Assembly: GCA_964490175.1 (NCBI GenBank)
Contig: CAZBAI010000008.1
Coordinates: forward strand, 6,360-70,359
DNA from: RGIG3077 sp964490175
Lineage (GTDB): Bacteria > Bacillota > Clostridia > Oscillospirales > Ruminococcaceae
Length of the DNA stretch: 64,000 nt
Reading direction: 5' to 3'
The notes below the pieces were generated by a model. That model was not told the origin of the DNA and searched no databases. It saw only the letters and a list, made by a program, of their open reading frames with translations. Position 1 is the stretch's first letter. Every line of letters begins with the position of its first letter. This document shows positions 52,747 through 62,113 of the stretch, one piece after another. Both the position numbers and the translations under genes were made by a program.

Positions 52747-55674
52747 ATGGAAAGAGTATTATCACTTGGTATCGACGTAGGTTCCACAACCGTAAAAAAC
52801 GTTGTTATCGACGAAAACAAAAATATTATTTACAGCAAATACGAAAGACATTTTTCAAAAGTACGTGAAACGGTAACAGCCCAGCTTGAAGAAACCGCAA
52901 GGCTATATCCTCACTGCAAATTCAAGCTGTGCATAACGGGCTCTGCGGGTTTAGGTCTTGCGCAAGGGTGCGACATAAGCTTTGTGCAAGAGGTTTTTTC
53001 CGCTTTTACCGCCGTTAAAGAAAGCTATCCCGACGCCGACGCCGTTATCGAACTCGGCGGTGAGGACGCTAAAATCATTTTTTTGACAAACGGCGTCGAA
53101 CAGCGTATGAACGGCTCATGCGCCGGCGGAACAGGAGCGTTTATCGACCAAATGGCAACGCTTTTGGGCGTTTCCGCCGACGAGCTTGACGCACTTGCGC
53201 TGAATGCGAAAAAGGTTTACCCGATTGCATCACGCTGCGGCGTTTTCGCAAAATCCGATATACAGCCGCTGCTCAATCAAGGCGCTATGCGTGAAGATAT
53301 TGCCGCAAGCATTTTTCAGGCAGTTGTGGATCAAACGGTTTCGGGTCTGGCACAAGGGCGCAAAATCGAGGGAAAAGTCTTGTTTCTCGGCGGCCCGCTT
53401 TCATTTCAATCGGCATTGCGAAAAGCATTTACCCAAACTTTAAAATTAAACGAAAATCAAGCGATTTTCCCCGAAACGGCTAAGGTTTTTGTTGCCTACG
53501 GCTGTGCGCTGTGCGCATATGAAAGTGAAGATTGTTTTGAAATTTCCGACATTCTCGCAAAAATCAAAAACGCACCTGTTTCCGACACAATCGTTACCGG
53601 ACAGCGCCTTTTCAATTCGCAAAGCGAATATGACGCTTTTATCGAGCGGCACAAAAAATGCGATTTGAAATATGCCGATATCAGAACATATGAGGGCGAT
53701 GCATACCTCGGCATTGACTCCGGCTCGACCACGACAAAGCTTGCTTTGATAACACCGAACGGTGATTTGCTTTACAGCCACTATTCATCGAACAAGGGGC
53801 AGCCGCTGGACAAAATATCCGCAAAATTAAAAGAGATTTATGAGATAAAAAACGAAAAGCTTAACATTAAAGCCGCCGCTGTAACAGGCTACGGTGAGGA
53901 GCTTATAAAAAGTGCGCTTAAAGTTGACTTCGGCATTGTCGAAACGGTCGCTCACTTTACCGCAGCTTCGTTTTTCTGCCCTAATGTTGACTTCATTATA
54001 GATATCGGCGGACAGGATATCAAATGCTTTAAAATCAAAAACGGCGCTATCGACAGTATTATGCTTAACGAGGCGTGTTCATCGGGCTGCGGCTCTTTTA
54101 TCCAAACCTTTGCACAGGCAATGGGATATGAAATCGCCGAATTTTCACAGCTTGGGCTTTTTGCCGAAAACCCCGTGGATTTAGGCTCACGCTGTACCGT
54201 ATTTATGAATTCCAGCGTTAAGCAGGCGCAAAAGGACGGCGCAACCGTCGAAGATATCTCCGCAGGTCTTTCATCATCTATAATCAAAAACGCCATTTAT
54301 AAAGTAATTAGGGCGAAATCGGTTGATGAGCTTGGCAAAAACATTGTCGTTCAGGGCGGCACTTTCCTCAATGATGCAGTGCTTCGTTCTTTTGAGCTTG
54401 AGCTTTCACGAAATGTTATCCGCCCGACGATTGCAGGGCTTATGGGTGCGTTCGGTGCGGCGCTTTATGCGAAAAACAATGCGGAAAACGCTGTTTCCGG
54501 CATCATCACATACGATGAGCTTAAAAACTTTACTTATAAATCCAAAACCGCAAACTGCAACGGCTGCACCGCCAAATGTGGGCTTAATATCATCACCTTT
54601 AACGACGGCAGACGTTTTATCAACGGAAACCGATGCGAAAGAGGCGCAGGCATCTCAAAAGAGAATATACTCCCCTCGATATACACATTCAAAAACGAAT
54701 ATCTTGCGCAAATTGCTTTTAAAAAACCGAATAACCCGAAATTTAAAGTTGGCATTCCCATGTGCCTCGGATTTTATGAGCAGTTGCCTTTCTGGCACGC
54801 ATTTTTCAAAAGCCTTGATATTGAAACCGTTATTTCCGAAGAAAGCTCACGCAGTACCTATTATAAAGGTCAGCAGACGATACCCTCCGACACGGTTTGC
54901 TACCCTGCAAAGCTCGCTCACGGTCATATCGTCAGTTTGATTGAAAAAAATGTAGATTTTATTTTCTACCCCTGTATGAGCTATAATATCGACGAGGGCG
55001 ACAGCGACAATCACTACAACTGCCCGGTCGTCGCTTATTATCCCGAGCTTTTAAAAGCCAATATGCCACAGCTTAACGATGAAAATTTTATTCATCCGTA
55101 TCTTGATATGAACCGCAAAAAGCACCTTGTCAAGCGCCTTGGCGATTCGCTTGCAAAGTACCTGCCGCCAAATGCCGATTTGACAGCCGCTGTCGAATCC
55201 GGATATAAAGCTCTTGCGGATTATAAAAACGAGGTTTGCGCAAAGGCTGCCGAAATCATCGATACCGCACGAAGCGCCGATAAAGGCATAATCGTTCTTG
55301 CCGGCAGACCCTATCATATCGACAGAGAAATCAACCACGGCATTGACAAGCTTATTACAAGCTTAGGTTTGGCTGTTATATCGGAAGACAGTATCGCACA
55401 GCTTGCGCATACTCCCGATAATCTCGGCGTTTTGAACCAGTGGACGTATCACTCACGCCTTTATAAAGCGGCGGAATATGTTGCCACGCAAAAGGATATG
55501 CAGCTTGTTCAGCTGGTAAGCTTCGGCTGCGGAATCGACGCTGTTACGACCGATGAGGTAAGGTCGATTCTCGAAAGCAAGGGCAAGCTTTATACCCAGC
55601 TCAAAATCGATGAAATCAACAATTTGGGTGCGGCAAAAATCAGACTGCGCAGCCTGATTGCCGCCTGCAAATAA
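52747..55674 (+). CDS. 2-Hydroxyacyl-CoA dehydratase activase-family protein with DUF2229 (two ASKHA domains)
   Basis: A 975-residue protein with two BadF/BcrA-type ATPase domains (about 1-265 and 320-580), each with its phosphate loops and a cluster-type cysteine pair: NGSCAGGTG plus SRCGVF in the first, NEACSSGCGS plus SRCTVF in the second. A Cys-rich NCNGCTAKC segment near 602-610 and a DUF2229 region follow. Single-domain relatives use ATP and a 4Fe-4S cluster to inject an electron into 2-hydroxyacyl-CoA dehydratases. The role of this large two-domain form is not established. The dehydratase-like partner is the next gene, 50 bases on. Confidence 0.88.
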   Translation: MERVLSLGIDVGSTTVKNVVIDENKNIIYSKYERHFSKVRETVTAQLEETARLYPHCKFKLCITGSAGLGLAQGCDISFVQEVFSAFTAVKESYPDADAVIELGGEDAKIIFLTNGVEQRMNGSCAGGTGAFIDQMATLLGVSADELDALALNAKKVYPIASRCGVFAKSDIQPLLNQGAMREDIAASIFQAVVDQTVSGLAQGRKIEGKVLFLGGPLSFQSALRKAFTQTLKLNENQAIFPETAKVFVAYGCALCAYESEDCFEISDILAKIKNAPVSDTIVTGQRLFNSQSEYDAFIERHKKCDLKYADIRTYEGDAYLGIDSGSTTTKLALITPNGDLLYSHYSSNKGQPLDKISAKLKEIYEIKNEKLNIKAAAVTGYGEELIKSALKVDFGIVETVAHFTAASFFCPNVDFIIDIGGQDIKCFKIKNGAIDSIMLNEACSSGCGSFIQTFAQAMGYEIAEFSQLGLFAENPVDLGSRCTVFMNSSVKQAQKDGATVEDISAGLSSSIIKNAIYKVIRAKSVDELGKNIVVQGGTFLNDAVLRSFELELSRNVIRPTIAGLMGAFGAALYAKNNAENAVSGIITYDELKNFTYKSKTANCNGCTAKCGLNIITFNDGRRFINGNRCERGAGISKENILPSIYTFKNEYLAQIAFKKPNNPKFKVGIPMCLGFYEQLPFWHAFFKSLDIETVISEESSRSTYYKGQQTIPSDTVCYPAKLAHGHIVSLIEKNVDFIFYPCMSYNIDEGDSDNHYNCPVVAYYPELLKANMPQLNDENFIHPYLDMNRKKHLVKRLGDSLAKYLPPNADLTAAVESGYKALADYKNEVCAKAAEIIDTARSADKGIIVLAGRPYHIDREINHGIDKLITSLGLAVISEDSIAQLAHTPDNLGVLNQWTYHSRLYKAAEYVATQKDMQLVQLVSFGCGIDAVTTDEVRSILESKGKLYTQLKIDEINNLGAAKIRLRSLIAACK

Positions 55675-55724
55675 TCAAAAAATACAAAAAAACAACAAAA
55701 ACAACCATACAGCAAGGAGAAACA

Positions 55725-56975
55725 ATGGCGAATTATCCCGTATTTACAGAAGACATGAAAAAAACGCACAAGATTCTCGTGCCGAATATGCTGCCGATTC
55801 ATTTTCGCCTGATAATCAATGTTTTCAGGCATTACGGCTATGATATGGAGCTTTTGACAACGGATTCACGCAATGTCATCGACGAGGGTCTTAAAAACGT
55901 TCACAACGACACGTGCTACCCCGCACTGCTGGTTATCGGTCAGTTTTTCGACGCTCTCAAAAGCGGAAAATACAACCCCGATACGACAGCTTTGCTGCTG
56001 TCACAAACCGGCGGCGGCTGCCGTGCCTCAAACTACATTCATCTGCTCAGAAAAGCTTTGAAAGACCAATATCCGCAAGTGCCTGTTTTGTCGATGAACT
56101 TCAGCGGTCTTGATACAAACGGCTTAAAGCTGACGCCTGCCGTTATGATAAAGCTTTTGTATGCCGTGCTTTACGGCGATTTGTTAATGCTTTTGTATAA
56201 CCAATGCAAGCCCTATGAGCTTATTGAACGCAGCAGCGACCGTGTGCTTGATATTTGGCAGAAAAAGCTTGACAGAATCTTTGCCGAAAACAAATACACG
56301 AAAACGAAGAAATATTATAAAGAAATAATCGAATCGTTTGCGAAAATCGAAAAGACGAATACCAAAAAAATCAAGGTCGGAATTGTCGGAGAAATCTACG
56401 TAAAGTACTCTCCCCTTGCCAACAACGGGCTTGAAAAATTCCTTTTAAGCGAAGGGTGCGAGCCTGTTGTCCCCTCTTTGCTTGATTTTGTTCTTTACTG
56501 CGCCGTAAACACCGTCAATGCCGGAAAAATTTACGACTATAAAAACAAAACCACGTTTTTCTATAAAATCGGGTATGACTTCATCTACAAAAAGCAGCGC
56601 CAAATGATTGATATTATAAAAGAACACGGTGTTTTCGACCCGCCGCATGATTTTGAACATCTGCGCAAATATGCCGATAAATATATTCACCAAGGCGTGG
56701 TCATGGGCGAGGGCTGGCTTATCCCCGCAGAAATGGCGGCATTGGCATCAAGCGGAACGGAAAATATCGTTTGCACCCAACCGTTTGGCTGTCTGCCCAA
56801 TCACATTGTCGCAAAGGGTATGTCCAGAGCTATTAAAGAAGGTTTTCCCGATGCGAATATCGTCGCTATCGACTATGACCCCGGCGCTACAAAGGTCAAT
56901 CAGGAAAACCGCATAAAACTCATGCTTGCAAATGCCAAAAAAGTCGGAGCAAACGGTAATGAGAATCAGCCGTGA
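55725..56975 (+). CDS. 2-Hydroxyacyl-CoA dehydratase-like protein
   Basis: A 416-residue protein of the dehydratase D-component type, without the full catalytic alpha/beta pair. HNDTCYPALL near residues 63-72 and GGGCRASNY near 94-102 are cysteine-bearing blocks like those that hold the iron-sulfur cluster, and GEIYVKYSPLANNGLE near 223-238 is another family block. In many Clostridia this part is fused to the activase in one chain of about 1400 residues; here the two are separate. ATG follows AAGGAG. The next gene begins inside its last codons. Confidence 0.82.
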   Translation: MANYPVFTEDMKKTHKILVPNMLPIHFRLIINVFRHYGYDMELLTTDSRNVIDEGLKNVHNDTCYPALLVIGQFFDALKSGKYNPDTTALLLSQTGGGCRASNYIHLLRKALKDQYPQVPVLSMNFSGLDTNGLKLTPAVMIKLLYAVLYGDLLMLLYNQCKPYELIERSSDRVLDIWQKKLDRIFAENKYTKTKKYYKEIIESFAKIEKTNTKKIKVGIVGEIYVKYSPLANNGLEKFLLSEGCEPVVPSLLDFVLYCAVNTVNAGKIYDYKNKTTFFYKIGYDFIYKKQRQMIDIIKEHGVFDPPHDFEHLRKYADKYIHQGVVMGEGWLIPAEMAALASSGTENIVCTQPFGCLPNHIVAKGMSRAIKEGFPDANIVAIDYDPGATKVNQENRIKLMLANAKKVGANGNENQP

Positions 56976-57540
56976 CAATATCAAGAAAAACGCAAAGTTT
57001 GTTTTCTTTGCCGCAGTATCGATGCTTATCGGGCTGCTTTTGATATCGTCTTCGCCGGATGAATATACCGATTTTGCCGAAATTTATTACACAAAAGCCA
57101 CCGAATATGAAACGGTTGCGCTTGAAAACGTATACCCCTTGGGCATTCTCGGCAGCGAAACCGAAAACGGAAAAGAATACACCTACTATTTGTTTTGCAC
57201 CTGCGACGCTTCCTCGACAATGACTGCGGCAGTGCTGAAAACCGCCGATTCCGATTTTGCGGAGCTGTTTGAAGCTCAAAGCCCCGTTATGTTTGAAAAA
57301 ACGCTTTACGGCAAAGCTTTGCCGCTTACAGGTCAGCCTAAGGAAAGCTTTGACGAGATGGTAAGCGATGAAAACCTTGCACAAAGCTATGCCGTTGCCG
57401 ATTGGTATTTTGAGGACAGTATGCAAAATATCGAATCGCAAACAACAATCTGTATTCTCGGCGGATGCACGTTCATAATTATAGGCATTGCGCTTTTGTG
57501 CGTATTTTTGCATAAAATTTTTAAGAAAAATTCAATTTGA
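56959..57540 (+). CDS. Two-helix membrane protein, paralogue of the next gene, function unknown
   Basis: About 193 residues from ATG 56959, nine bases after CGGAG and overlapping the dehydratase stop by 17 bases. A membrane helix near 11-30, an extracytoplasmic domain of about 125 residues and a second helix near 162-182 are visible. I do not recognise the domain. The block NVYPLGILGSETENGKEYTYY matches, with changes, the FYLLGKMG segment and following residues of the next protein, so the two are related. No catalytic motif was seen. It may be co-transcribed with the activase pair. Confidence 0.65.
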   Translation: MRISRDNIKKNAKFVFFAAVSMLIGLLLISSSPDEYTDFAEIYYTKATEYETVALENVYPLGILGSETENGKEYTYYLFCTCDASSTMTAAVLKTADSDFAELFEAQSPVMFEKTLYGKALPLTGQPKESFDEMVSDENLAQSYAVADWYFEDSMQNIESQTTICILGGCTFIIIGIALLCVFLHKIFKKNSI

Positions 57541-57554
57541 TTTTAGGAGAAAAA

Positions 57555-58145
57555 ATGGACAATAACGTTAAACGACCGTATTTAAAGCTTGTTGCCGCCG
57601 CAATATTCGCCATTGCCGGATTTTTGCTTTTTGTATGGATTACATCACCGCAGACGGATTTTTCAAAAATATCCGCAAGCGAAATCACAACTTCGCAAGA
57701 GGCGGTAATCAGCGACTTTTACCTTCTCGGAAAAATGGGAACAAAAACTGCCGGCACAACAAAATCGACATATTATGTCATTTTGGCGCAGGATAAAAGC
57801 GGCACGAAATTCACCATGGGGATGTGCGTTGACGAAGAAGTTTCAAAGGAATTTGAAAATATCACAAACTCAAGTCAAACCGCAAATCTCATTTCCGATA
57901 AATTTTACGGCAGTATAGAAACGATGGACGAATCAAGCGCCGAAACGTACGACTCACTGCTTGAAGAATACGGCTATGCCTCAACCTACCCGAACCTCTA
58001 TTTCGTATTCTCCGACAGCGGCAATTCATCGAGCGCAAACGGCGGTCTTGGGCTGATATTTCTCATACCCTTTCTTGGCTTTGCCGTATTTTTCGTAATT
58101 TCATATATAAAATCCGTAAACGGAAAAGAAGAATATCGCCGATAA
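57555..58145 (+). CDS. Two-helix membrane protein, paralogue of the previous gene, function unknown
   Basis: About 196 residues from ATG 57555, preceded by TTAGGAG. The plan repeats that of the gene before: N-terminal helix (about 13-32), extracytoplasmic domain with DFYLLGKMG near 55-63 and STYYVILAQD near 73-82, and a second helix near 165-185. It is 15 bases downstream of its paralogue, so the pair arose by an old tandem duplication. They could form a hetero-oligomer. No known family was recognised. Confidence 0.65.
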   Translation: MDNNVKRPYLKLVAAAIFAIAGFLLFVWITSPQTDFSKISASEITTSQEAVISDFYLLGKMGTKTAGTTKSTYYVILAQDKSGTKFTMGMCVDEEVSKEFENITNSSQTANLISDKFYGSIETMDESSAETYDSLLEEYGYASTYPNLYFVFSDSGNSSSANGGLGLIFLIPFLGFAVFFVISYIKSVNGKEEYRR

Positions 58146-58187
58146 TTTCAAAAATCTATATCAATAATATATCAAGGAGAAAAAATT

Positions 58188-59639
58188 ATGGCACAATCAA
58201 ACTCAAAAAAGCTTGATGCTATCACTTCAATGGAGGAGGATTTTGCGAAATGGTATACCGATATTGTCAAAAAAACCGAGCTTATTGAATATTCAAGCGT
58301 TAAGGGCTGTATGGTAATAAGACCTTACGGCTATGCTATTTGGGAGAATATTCAAAATATTCTCGACGCTATGTTCAAGCAAACCGGTGCGGAAAACGTT
58401 TATATGCCGATGTTCATTCCCGAATCGCTTCTGCAAAAGGAAAAAGACCACGTTCAAGGCTTTGCGCCCGAGGTTGCGTGGGTAACTTACGGCGGCTCGG
58501 AAAAATTGGAAGAACGCATTTGCGTTCGCCCGACTTCGGAAACGCTTTTCTGCGAACATTATAAAAACATCGTTCATTCATACAGAGATTTGCCCAAAAT
58601 GTATAACCAATGGTGCAGCGTTGTGCGCTGGGAAAAAACAACCAGACCCTTTTTGCGCTCACGTGAATTTTTGTGGCAAGAGGGTCACACCATTCACGCA
58701 ACCGCGCAAGAGGCAATTGAAGAAACCGAACGTATGCTTGATGTTTATGCGCAATTTTGCGAAAAGCACCTTGCCATGCCCGTTATCAAAGGCATGAAAA
58801 CCGAAAGCGATAAGTTTGCAGGCGCCGTTTCAACCTACTGCATTGAAGCGTTGATGCATGACGGAAAAGCGTTGCAGGCAGGCACTTCGCACTATTTCGG
58901 CGACGGATTTGCCAAGGCATTTGAGATCGAATTTGCCGACAAGGACAACAAGCTGAAAAATCCCCACCAAACTTCATGGGGCGTTTCAACAAGACTTATC
59001 GGCGGTATTATCATGACGCACGGCGACGATAACGGTCTTGTTTTGCCGCCGGCTGTTGCGCCGATTCAGGCAGTTATCATCCCCATAGCGCAACATAAAG
59101 AAGGCGTGCTTGATAAGGCAAATGAGATTTATACCTTGCTTAAATCGCTTGGTATCAGAGCAAAGGTCGATGACAGAAATGAGTTTTCACCCGGCTGGAA
59201 ATTCTCGGAATACGAGATGAAAGGCGTGCCGCTTAGAATCGAAATCGGTCCTAAGGATATCGAAAACAATCAGTGCGTAATCGCAACGAGATTTAACGGT
59301 GAAAAACAGTTTGTTTCGCTTGACAATATGGTTGACAGCGTTAAAAACCTGCTCGAAAACGTAATTCCGAACGGAATGTTTGAAAAGGCGCTTCAAAACC
59401 GTGAAAAGCATACATATTATTGCGAAACTTTAGATGAAATCAACAAAGCCTTGGAAGAAAACGGTGACGGATTTGTAAAAGCGCCGTGGTGCGGCAGCGA
59501 AGAATGCGAAGATAAGGTCAAAGAAGTAACTGGCGTTTCTTCACGCTGTATCCCCTTTATGCAGGACAAAATGGCAAAAAAATGCGTTTGCTGCGGAAAA
59601 AATGCCGATAAGGTCATCTACTGGGGCAAGGCTTACTAA
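58188..59639 (+). CDS. proS: Prolyl-tRNA synthetase (shorter, type-3-like form)
   Basis: A 483-residue class II synthetase. Motif 2-like CVRPTSETLFCEHYKN lies near residues 108-123, and the SREFLWQEGHT block near 161-171 binds ATP. The anticodon-binding domain (about 285-390) and a C-terminal domain ending in a Cys-rich CVCCGK group follow. This is the shorter ProRS without the editing insertion, of the archaeal/eukaryote-like type common in Clostridia. ATG follows AAGGAG. No T-box leader is present upstream. Confidence 0.93.
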   Translation: MAQSNSKKLDAITSMEEDFAKWYTDIVKKTELIEYSSVKGCMVIRPYGYAIWENIQNILDAMFKQTGAENVYMPMFIPESLLQKEKDHVQGFAPEVAWVTYGGSEKLEERICVRPTSETLFCEHYKNIVHSYRDLPKMYNQWCSVVRWEKTTRPFLRSREFLWQEGHTIHATAQEAIEETERMLDVYAQFCEKHLAMPVIKGMKTESDKFAGAVSTYCIEALMHDGKALQAGTSHYFGDGFAKAFEIEFADKDNKLKNPHQTSWGVSTRLIGGIIMTHGDDNGLVLPPAVAPIQAVIIPIAQHKEGVLDKANEIYTLLKSLGIRAKVDDRNEFSPGWKFSEYEMKGVPLRIEIGPKDIENNQCVIATRFNGEKQFVSLDNMVDSVKNLLENVIPNGMFEKALQNREKHTYYCETLDEINKALEENGDGFVKAPWCGSEECEDKVKEVTGVSSRCIPFMQDKMAKKCVCCGKNADKVIYWGKAY

Positions 59640-59659
59640 TTCAACGAAAGGCAAAACTT

Positions 59660-61300
59660 ATGGATTTTAATAAATTAGCGGAGCTTCTTTTTGAAGACAT
59701 CACAGAAACACCGGCAGATTATGAAAAAATGTATCCCAAACGTGCACTGCCCGAAAATGCACAAGTCACGAGAATTGCGCCCAGCCCTACGGGTTTTATC
59801 CACCTCGGAAACCTCTTCGGCGCACTTGCCGACGAACGCATTGCAAAGCAGTCAAACGGAGTTTTTTATCTGCGTATTGAAGATACGGACGAAAAGCGCA
59901 AGGTTGACGGCGCTGTCGAAGCGGTGCTTGATTCGCTCGGATATTTCGGTTTGAAATTCGACGAGGGTGCGGAAATCGGCGGTGATTACGGCCCTTATTA
60001 TCAGCGCCGCCGTGAAAAAATATACAAAACATTTGCCAAAGAGCTTGTAAAAAAAGGACTTGCTTACCCTTGCTTTTGCACGGAAGACGAGCTTGCGGCA
60101 GTACGTGAAATACAGCAAAAAAACAAAGAAAATACGGGATATTGGGGAAAATACGCAAAGTGCCGTGATTTAAGCTTTGACGAAATCAAACGCCGAATTG
60201 ACGCCGGCGCACCTTATGTACTGCGGTTGCGTTCAAACGGAAATTGCGAAAACAAATTTACTTTTGAAGATGAAATCAAAGGCAAAATCACCGTTTGCGA
60301 AAATGATTTGGACATTGTGCTTTTGAAGCGTGACGGCATTCCGACTTACCACTTTGCACACGTAATCGATGACCATTTCATGGGCACAACGCTTGTTGTG
60401 CGTGGCGAAGAATGGGTTGCCACACTGCCGATTCACTTGCAGCTGTTTGAGCTTTTGGGCTTTGAGCGCCCGAAATATGCGCACACCGCACAGCTTATGA
60501 AGCTCGATAACGGCAAAAAGCGCAAGCTTTCCAAGAGGTGTGACCCTGAACTTTCGCTTGAATATTATAAAAGTCTCGGATATCACCCTATTGCCGTAAA
60601 GACATATCTTATGACGCTGCTTAACTCAAATTTTGAAGAATGGTTTCTTGCAAATCCGCAAAAACCGTTGGAAGAATTTGAATTTTCCGTGTCTAAAATG
60701 GGTCAATCGGGCGCACTTTTCGACACCATGAAGCTTGATGACATTTCAAAAACCGTGCTTTCCAATATGGAATCCGATGATGTTCTTGATTTCTACGAGA
60801 GCTGGGTAAAGGAATATGCCGCCGATGATTATGACATAATTTTTAACGATAGGGATTTTATCAAGAAAATTGTCGAACTTCAAATGGCTGTGGGCAGTAA
60901 AAAACGCCGAAAAGATTTTATCTGCGCAAAGCAAATGCACGGTCTTTTCGGGTATTATTTCAGCCGATATTTCAAGCCGACCTATGATTTTAAGCTCGAT
61001 GTTGCCACAACTAAGGTGATTTTGCAGAAATTCACTGCCGTATACAGCGCCTCCGATGACAACGAGGTGTGGTTTAACAAAATCAAAGCAATTGCAACCG
61101 AGCTTGGTTTTGCGGTAAAAATGGGTGATTATAAGAAAAATCCGGAAAACTATGTCGGATTTGTCGGCGATGTTGCCGAAATTGTCAGAGTTGCGATAAC
61201 CGGCATTAAAAACACCCCCGACCTTTGCACGATAATGCAGATTATCGGCGAGGAAGAAAGCAAAAAGCGCCTTAACGACGCTATAAATCACCTTTCTTGA
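59660..61300 (+). CDS. gltX: Glutamyl-tRNA synthetase family protein
   Basis: A 546-residue class I synthetase. APSPTGFIHLGNL near residues 40-52 contains the HIGH signature as HLGN, LRIEDTD follows near 72-78, and the KMSKS counterpart KLSKR is near 290. It is longer than the usual 465-500 residues, mainly in the C-terminal anticodon-binding half. Whether it is discriminating or also charges tRNA-Gln cannot be read here; no glnS or gatCAB is in the window. It follows proS by 20 bases and ends at a terminator. Confidence 0.9.
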   Translation: MDFNKLAELLFEDITETPADYEKMYPKRALPENAQVTRIAPSPTGFIHLGNLFGALADERIAKQSNGVFYLRIEDTDEKRKVDGAVEAVLDSLGYFGLKFDEGAEIGGDYGPYYQRRREKIYKTFAKELVKKGLAYPCFCTEDELAAVREIQQKNKENTGYWGKYAKCRDLSFDEIKRRIDAGAPYVLRLRSNGNCENKFTFEDEIKGKITVCENDLDIVLLKRDGIPTYHFAHVIDDHFMGTTLVVRGEEWVATLPIHLQLFELLGFERPKYAHTAQLMKLDNGKKRKLSKRCDPELSLEYYKSLGYHPIAVKTYLMTLLNSNFEEWFLANPQKPLEEFEFSVSKMGQSGALFDTMKLDDISKTVLSNMESDDVLDFYESWVKEYAADDYDIIFNDRDFIKKIVELQMAVGSKKRRKDFICAKQMHGLFGYYFSRYFKPTYDFKLDVATTKVILQKFTAVYSASDDNEVWFNKIKAIATELGFAVKMGDYKKNPENYVGFVGDVAEIVRVAITGIKNTPDLCTIMQIIGEEESKKRLNDAINHLS

Positions 61301-61320
61301 AAATACAGAACATATCAAAT

Positions 61321-61357
61321 CCGCCTTGAATGAGAAATTTATTCAAGGCGGATTTTT
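61321..61357 (+). terminator. Terminator after gltX
   Basis: CCGCCTTGAAT (61321-61331) pairs perfectly with ATTCAAGGCGG (61341-61351) and is followed by ATTTTTG. It closes the proS-gltX transcript. The following AT-rich stretch to 61440 shows no gene. Confidence 0.88.
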
Positions 61358-61440
61358 GTATCTGTATTGTGTTTTTGCTCGTTTTTATTTAGCTTTTAAA
61401 TATATATTTTTTTAATTTTTTAAGTAGTATATTAAGTACT

Positions 61441-61455
61441 CGGAAACGTTTTCAT
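61441..61455 (+). promoter_or_regulatory. cre-like operator upstream of cassette 1
   Basis: CGGAAACGTTTTCAT matches the CcpA cre consensus TGNAARCGNWWWCAW at every constrained position except the first T. It ends 40 bases before the -35, a position compatible with activation. An identical sequence with identical spacing precedes cassette 2. Confidence 0.5.
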
Positions 61456-61495
61456 CAAACTGTACAAATTTTCGCAAAATAATTTAATTTTTCTA

Positions 61496-61524
61496 TTGAC
61501 AAATGGAAAATATAGGTATATAAT
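61496..61524 (+). promoter_or_regulatory. Perfect consensus promoter of cassette 1
   Basis: TTGACA (61496-61501), 17 bases and TATAAT (61519-61524). The same region of unit 2 differs in the -35 by one base (TTAACA). Confidence 0.88.
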
Positions 61525-61528
61525 ATAA

Positions 61529-61566
61529 CCAACACAAAATAACGGCGCTGTTTTAAATTGTGTTGG
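61529..61566 (+). promoter_or_regulatory. 5'-UTR stem-loop of cassette 1
   Basis: CCAACACAA (61529-61537) and TTGTGTTGG (61558-61566) form a perfect 9-bp stem just after the predicted transcription start. The stem and its loop sequence are retained in unit 2, whereas the rest of the leader has diverged, suggesting selection on the structure (mRNA stability or regulation). Confidence 0.6.
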
Positions 61567-61633
61567 TTTGCAAATCTCCAAGATGACAGAAGCTATCCGC
61601 CATTCGACACTAATATTATTGGAGGTATTAACA

Positions 61634-62044
61634 ATGAAATTTTTTACAAAAAAACTCATTACCTGCGCATTGGTGTGCGCCCTGTCAATTTCGCCGCTCG
61701 GTGTTCTAAGTGCGTCGGCTGCTGACGCTTCAAGCGAACTTACCGTTAGCGGTTCAAGCTATTTTGATGCATCAAGCGGCGATGACAGTTGGGCAAAATA
61801 CGAGAAAAGTATAACATATTCCGGCGTAACCGTAGGTGCTGTAAAGGCTCACTATTACGACAACCTTGTCAACGACAAGGTGCAATCGAGTTGCACAGCT
61901 CTTAATAGCTACGCCCATTATGCTACTGTAACATCTAATTCTTCTTCGTCAGGAGAAACTGTTACAACCGGAAGGGTATATTCCGGAAAAGTTACTCTTA
62001 AAAATAACAGTGCAATTTTCACGGGCGCTGTTCATGTGTCATAA
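61634..62044 (+). CDS. Small secreted protein of tandem cassette 1, effector-like, unknown family
   Basis: A 136-residue protein from ATG 61634, with GGAGGT upstream. A Sec signal peptide of about 29 residues (cleavage after ASA) is followed by a 107-residue mature domain that is Ser/Thr/Tyr-rich with alternating patterns suggesting beta strands and only one cysteine (near residue 87). It has no membrane helix or sorting signal. The copy in cassette 2 has the same length and an identical signal peptide, but by my hand alignment only about 72 of 107 mature residues match. Function unknown; a bacteriocin-like or signalling role is conceivable. Confidence 0.8.
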   Translation: MKFFTKKLITCALVCALSISPLGVLSASAADASSELTVSGSSYFDASSGDDSWAKYEKSITYSGVTVGAVKAHYYDNLVNDKVQSSCTALNSYAHYATVTSNSSSSGETVTTGRVYSGKVTLKNNSAIFTGAVHVS

Positions 62045-62058
62045 CGCTGATTCTATTT

Positions 62059-62096
62059 GCAAACCGGCATGTAAAAAATGCCCGTTTGCACAATCT
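62059..62096 (+). terminator. Attenuator-like hairpin inside cassette 1
   Basis: GCAAACCGGCAT (62059-62070) pairs with ATGCCCGTTTGC (62078-62089) with one mismatch, and CAATC then a T-run follow. It lies between the secreted-protein gene and its partner, so it could lower expression of the partner. Confidence 0.6.
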
Positions 62097-62113
62097 TTTT
62101 CGAGGTGATTAGA

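Noticed and set aside
54323..54940. Plus-strand frame of 205 codons inside the activase gene
   Set aside because: Fully inside a well-supported gene in another frame; no start signal and shadow-like composition.
58146..58187. T-box leader before proS and gltX
   Set aside because: Only 42 bases separate proS from the preceding gene and 20 separate gltX from proS; no specifier loop or T-box sequence is present.
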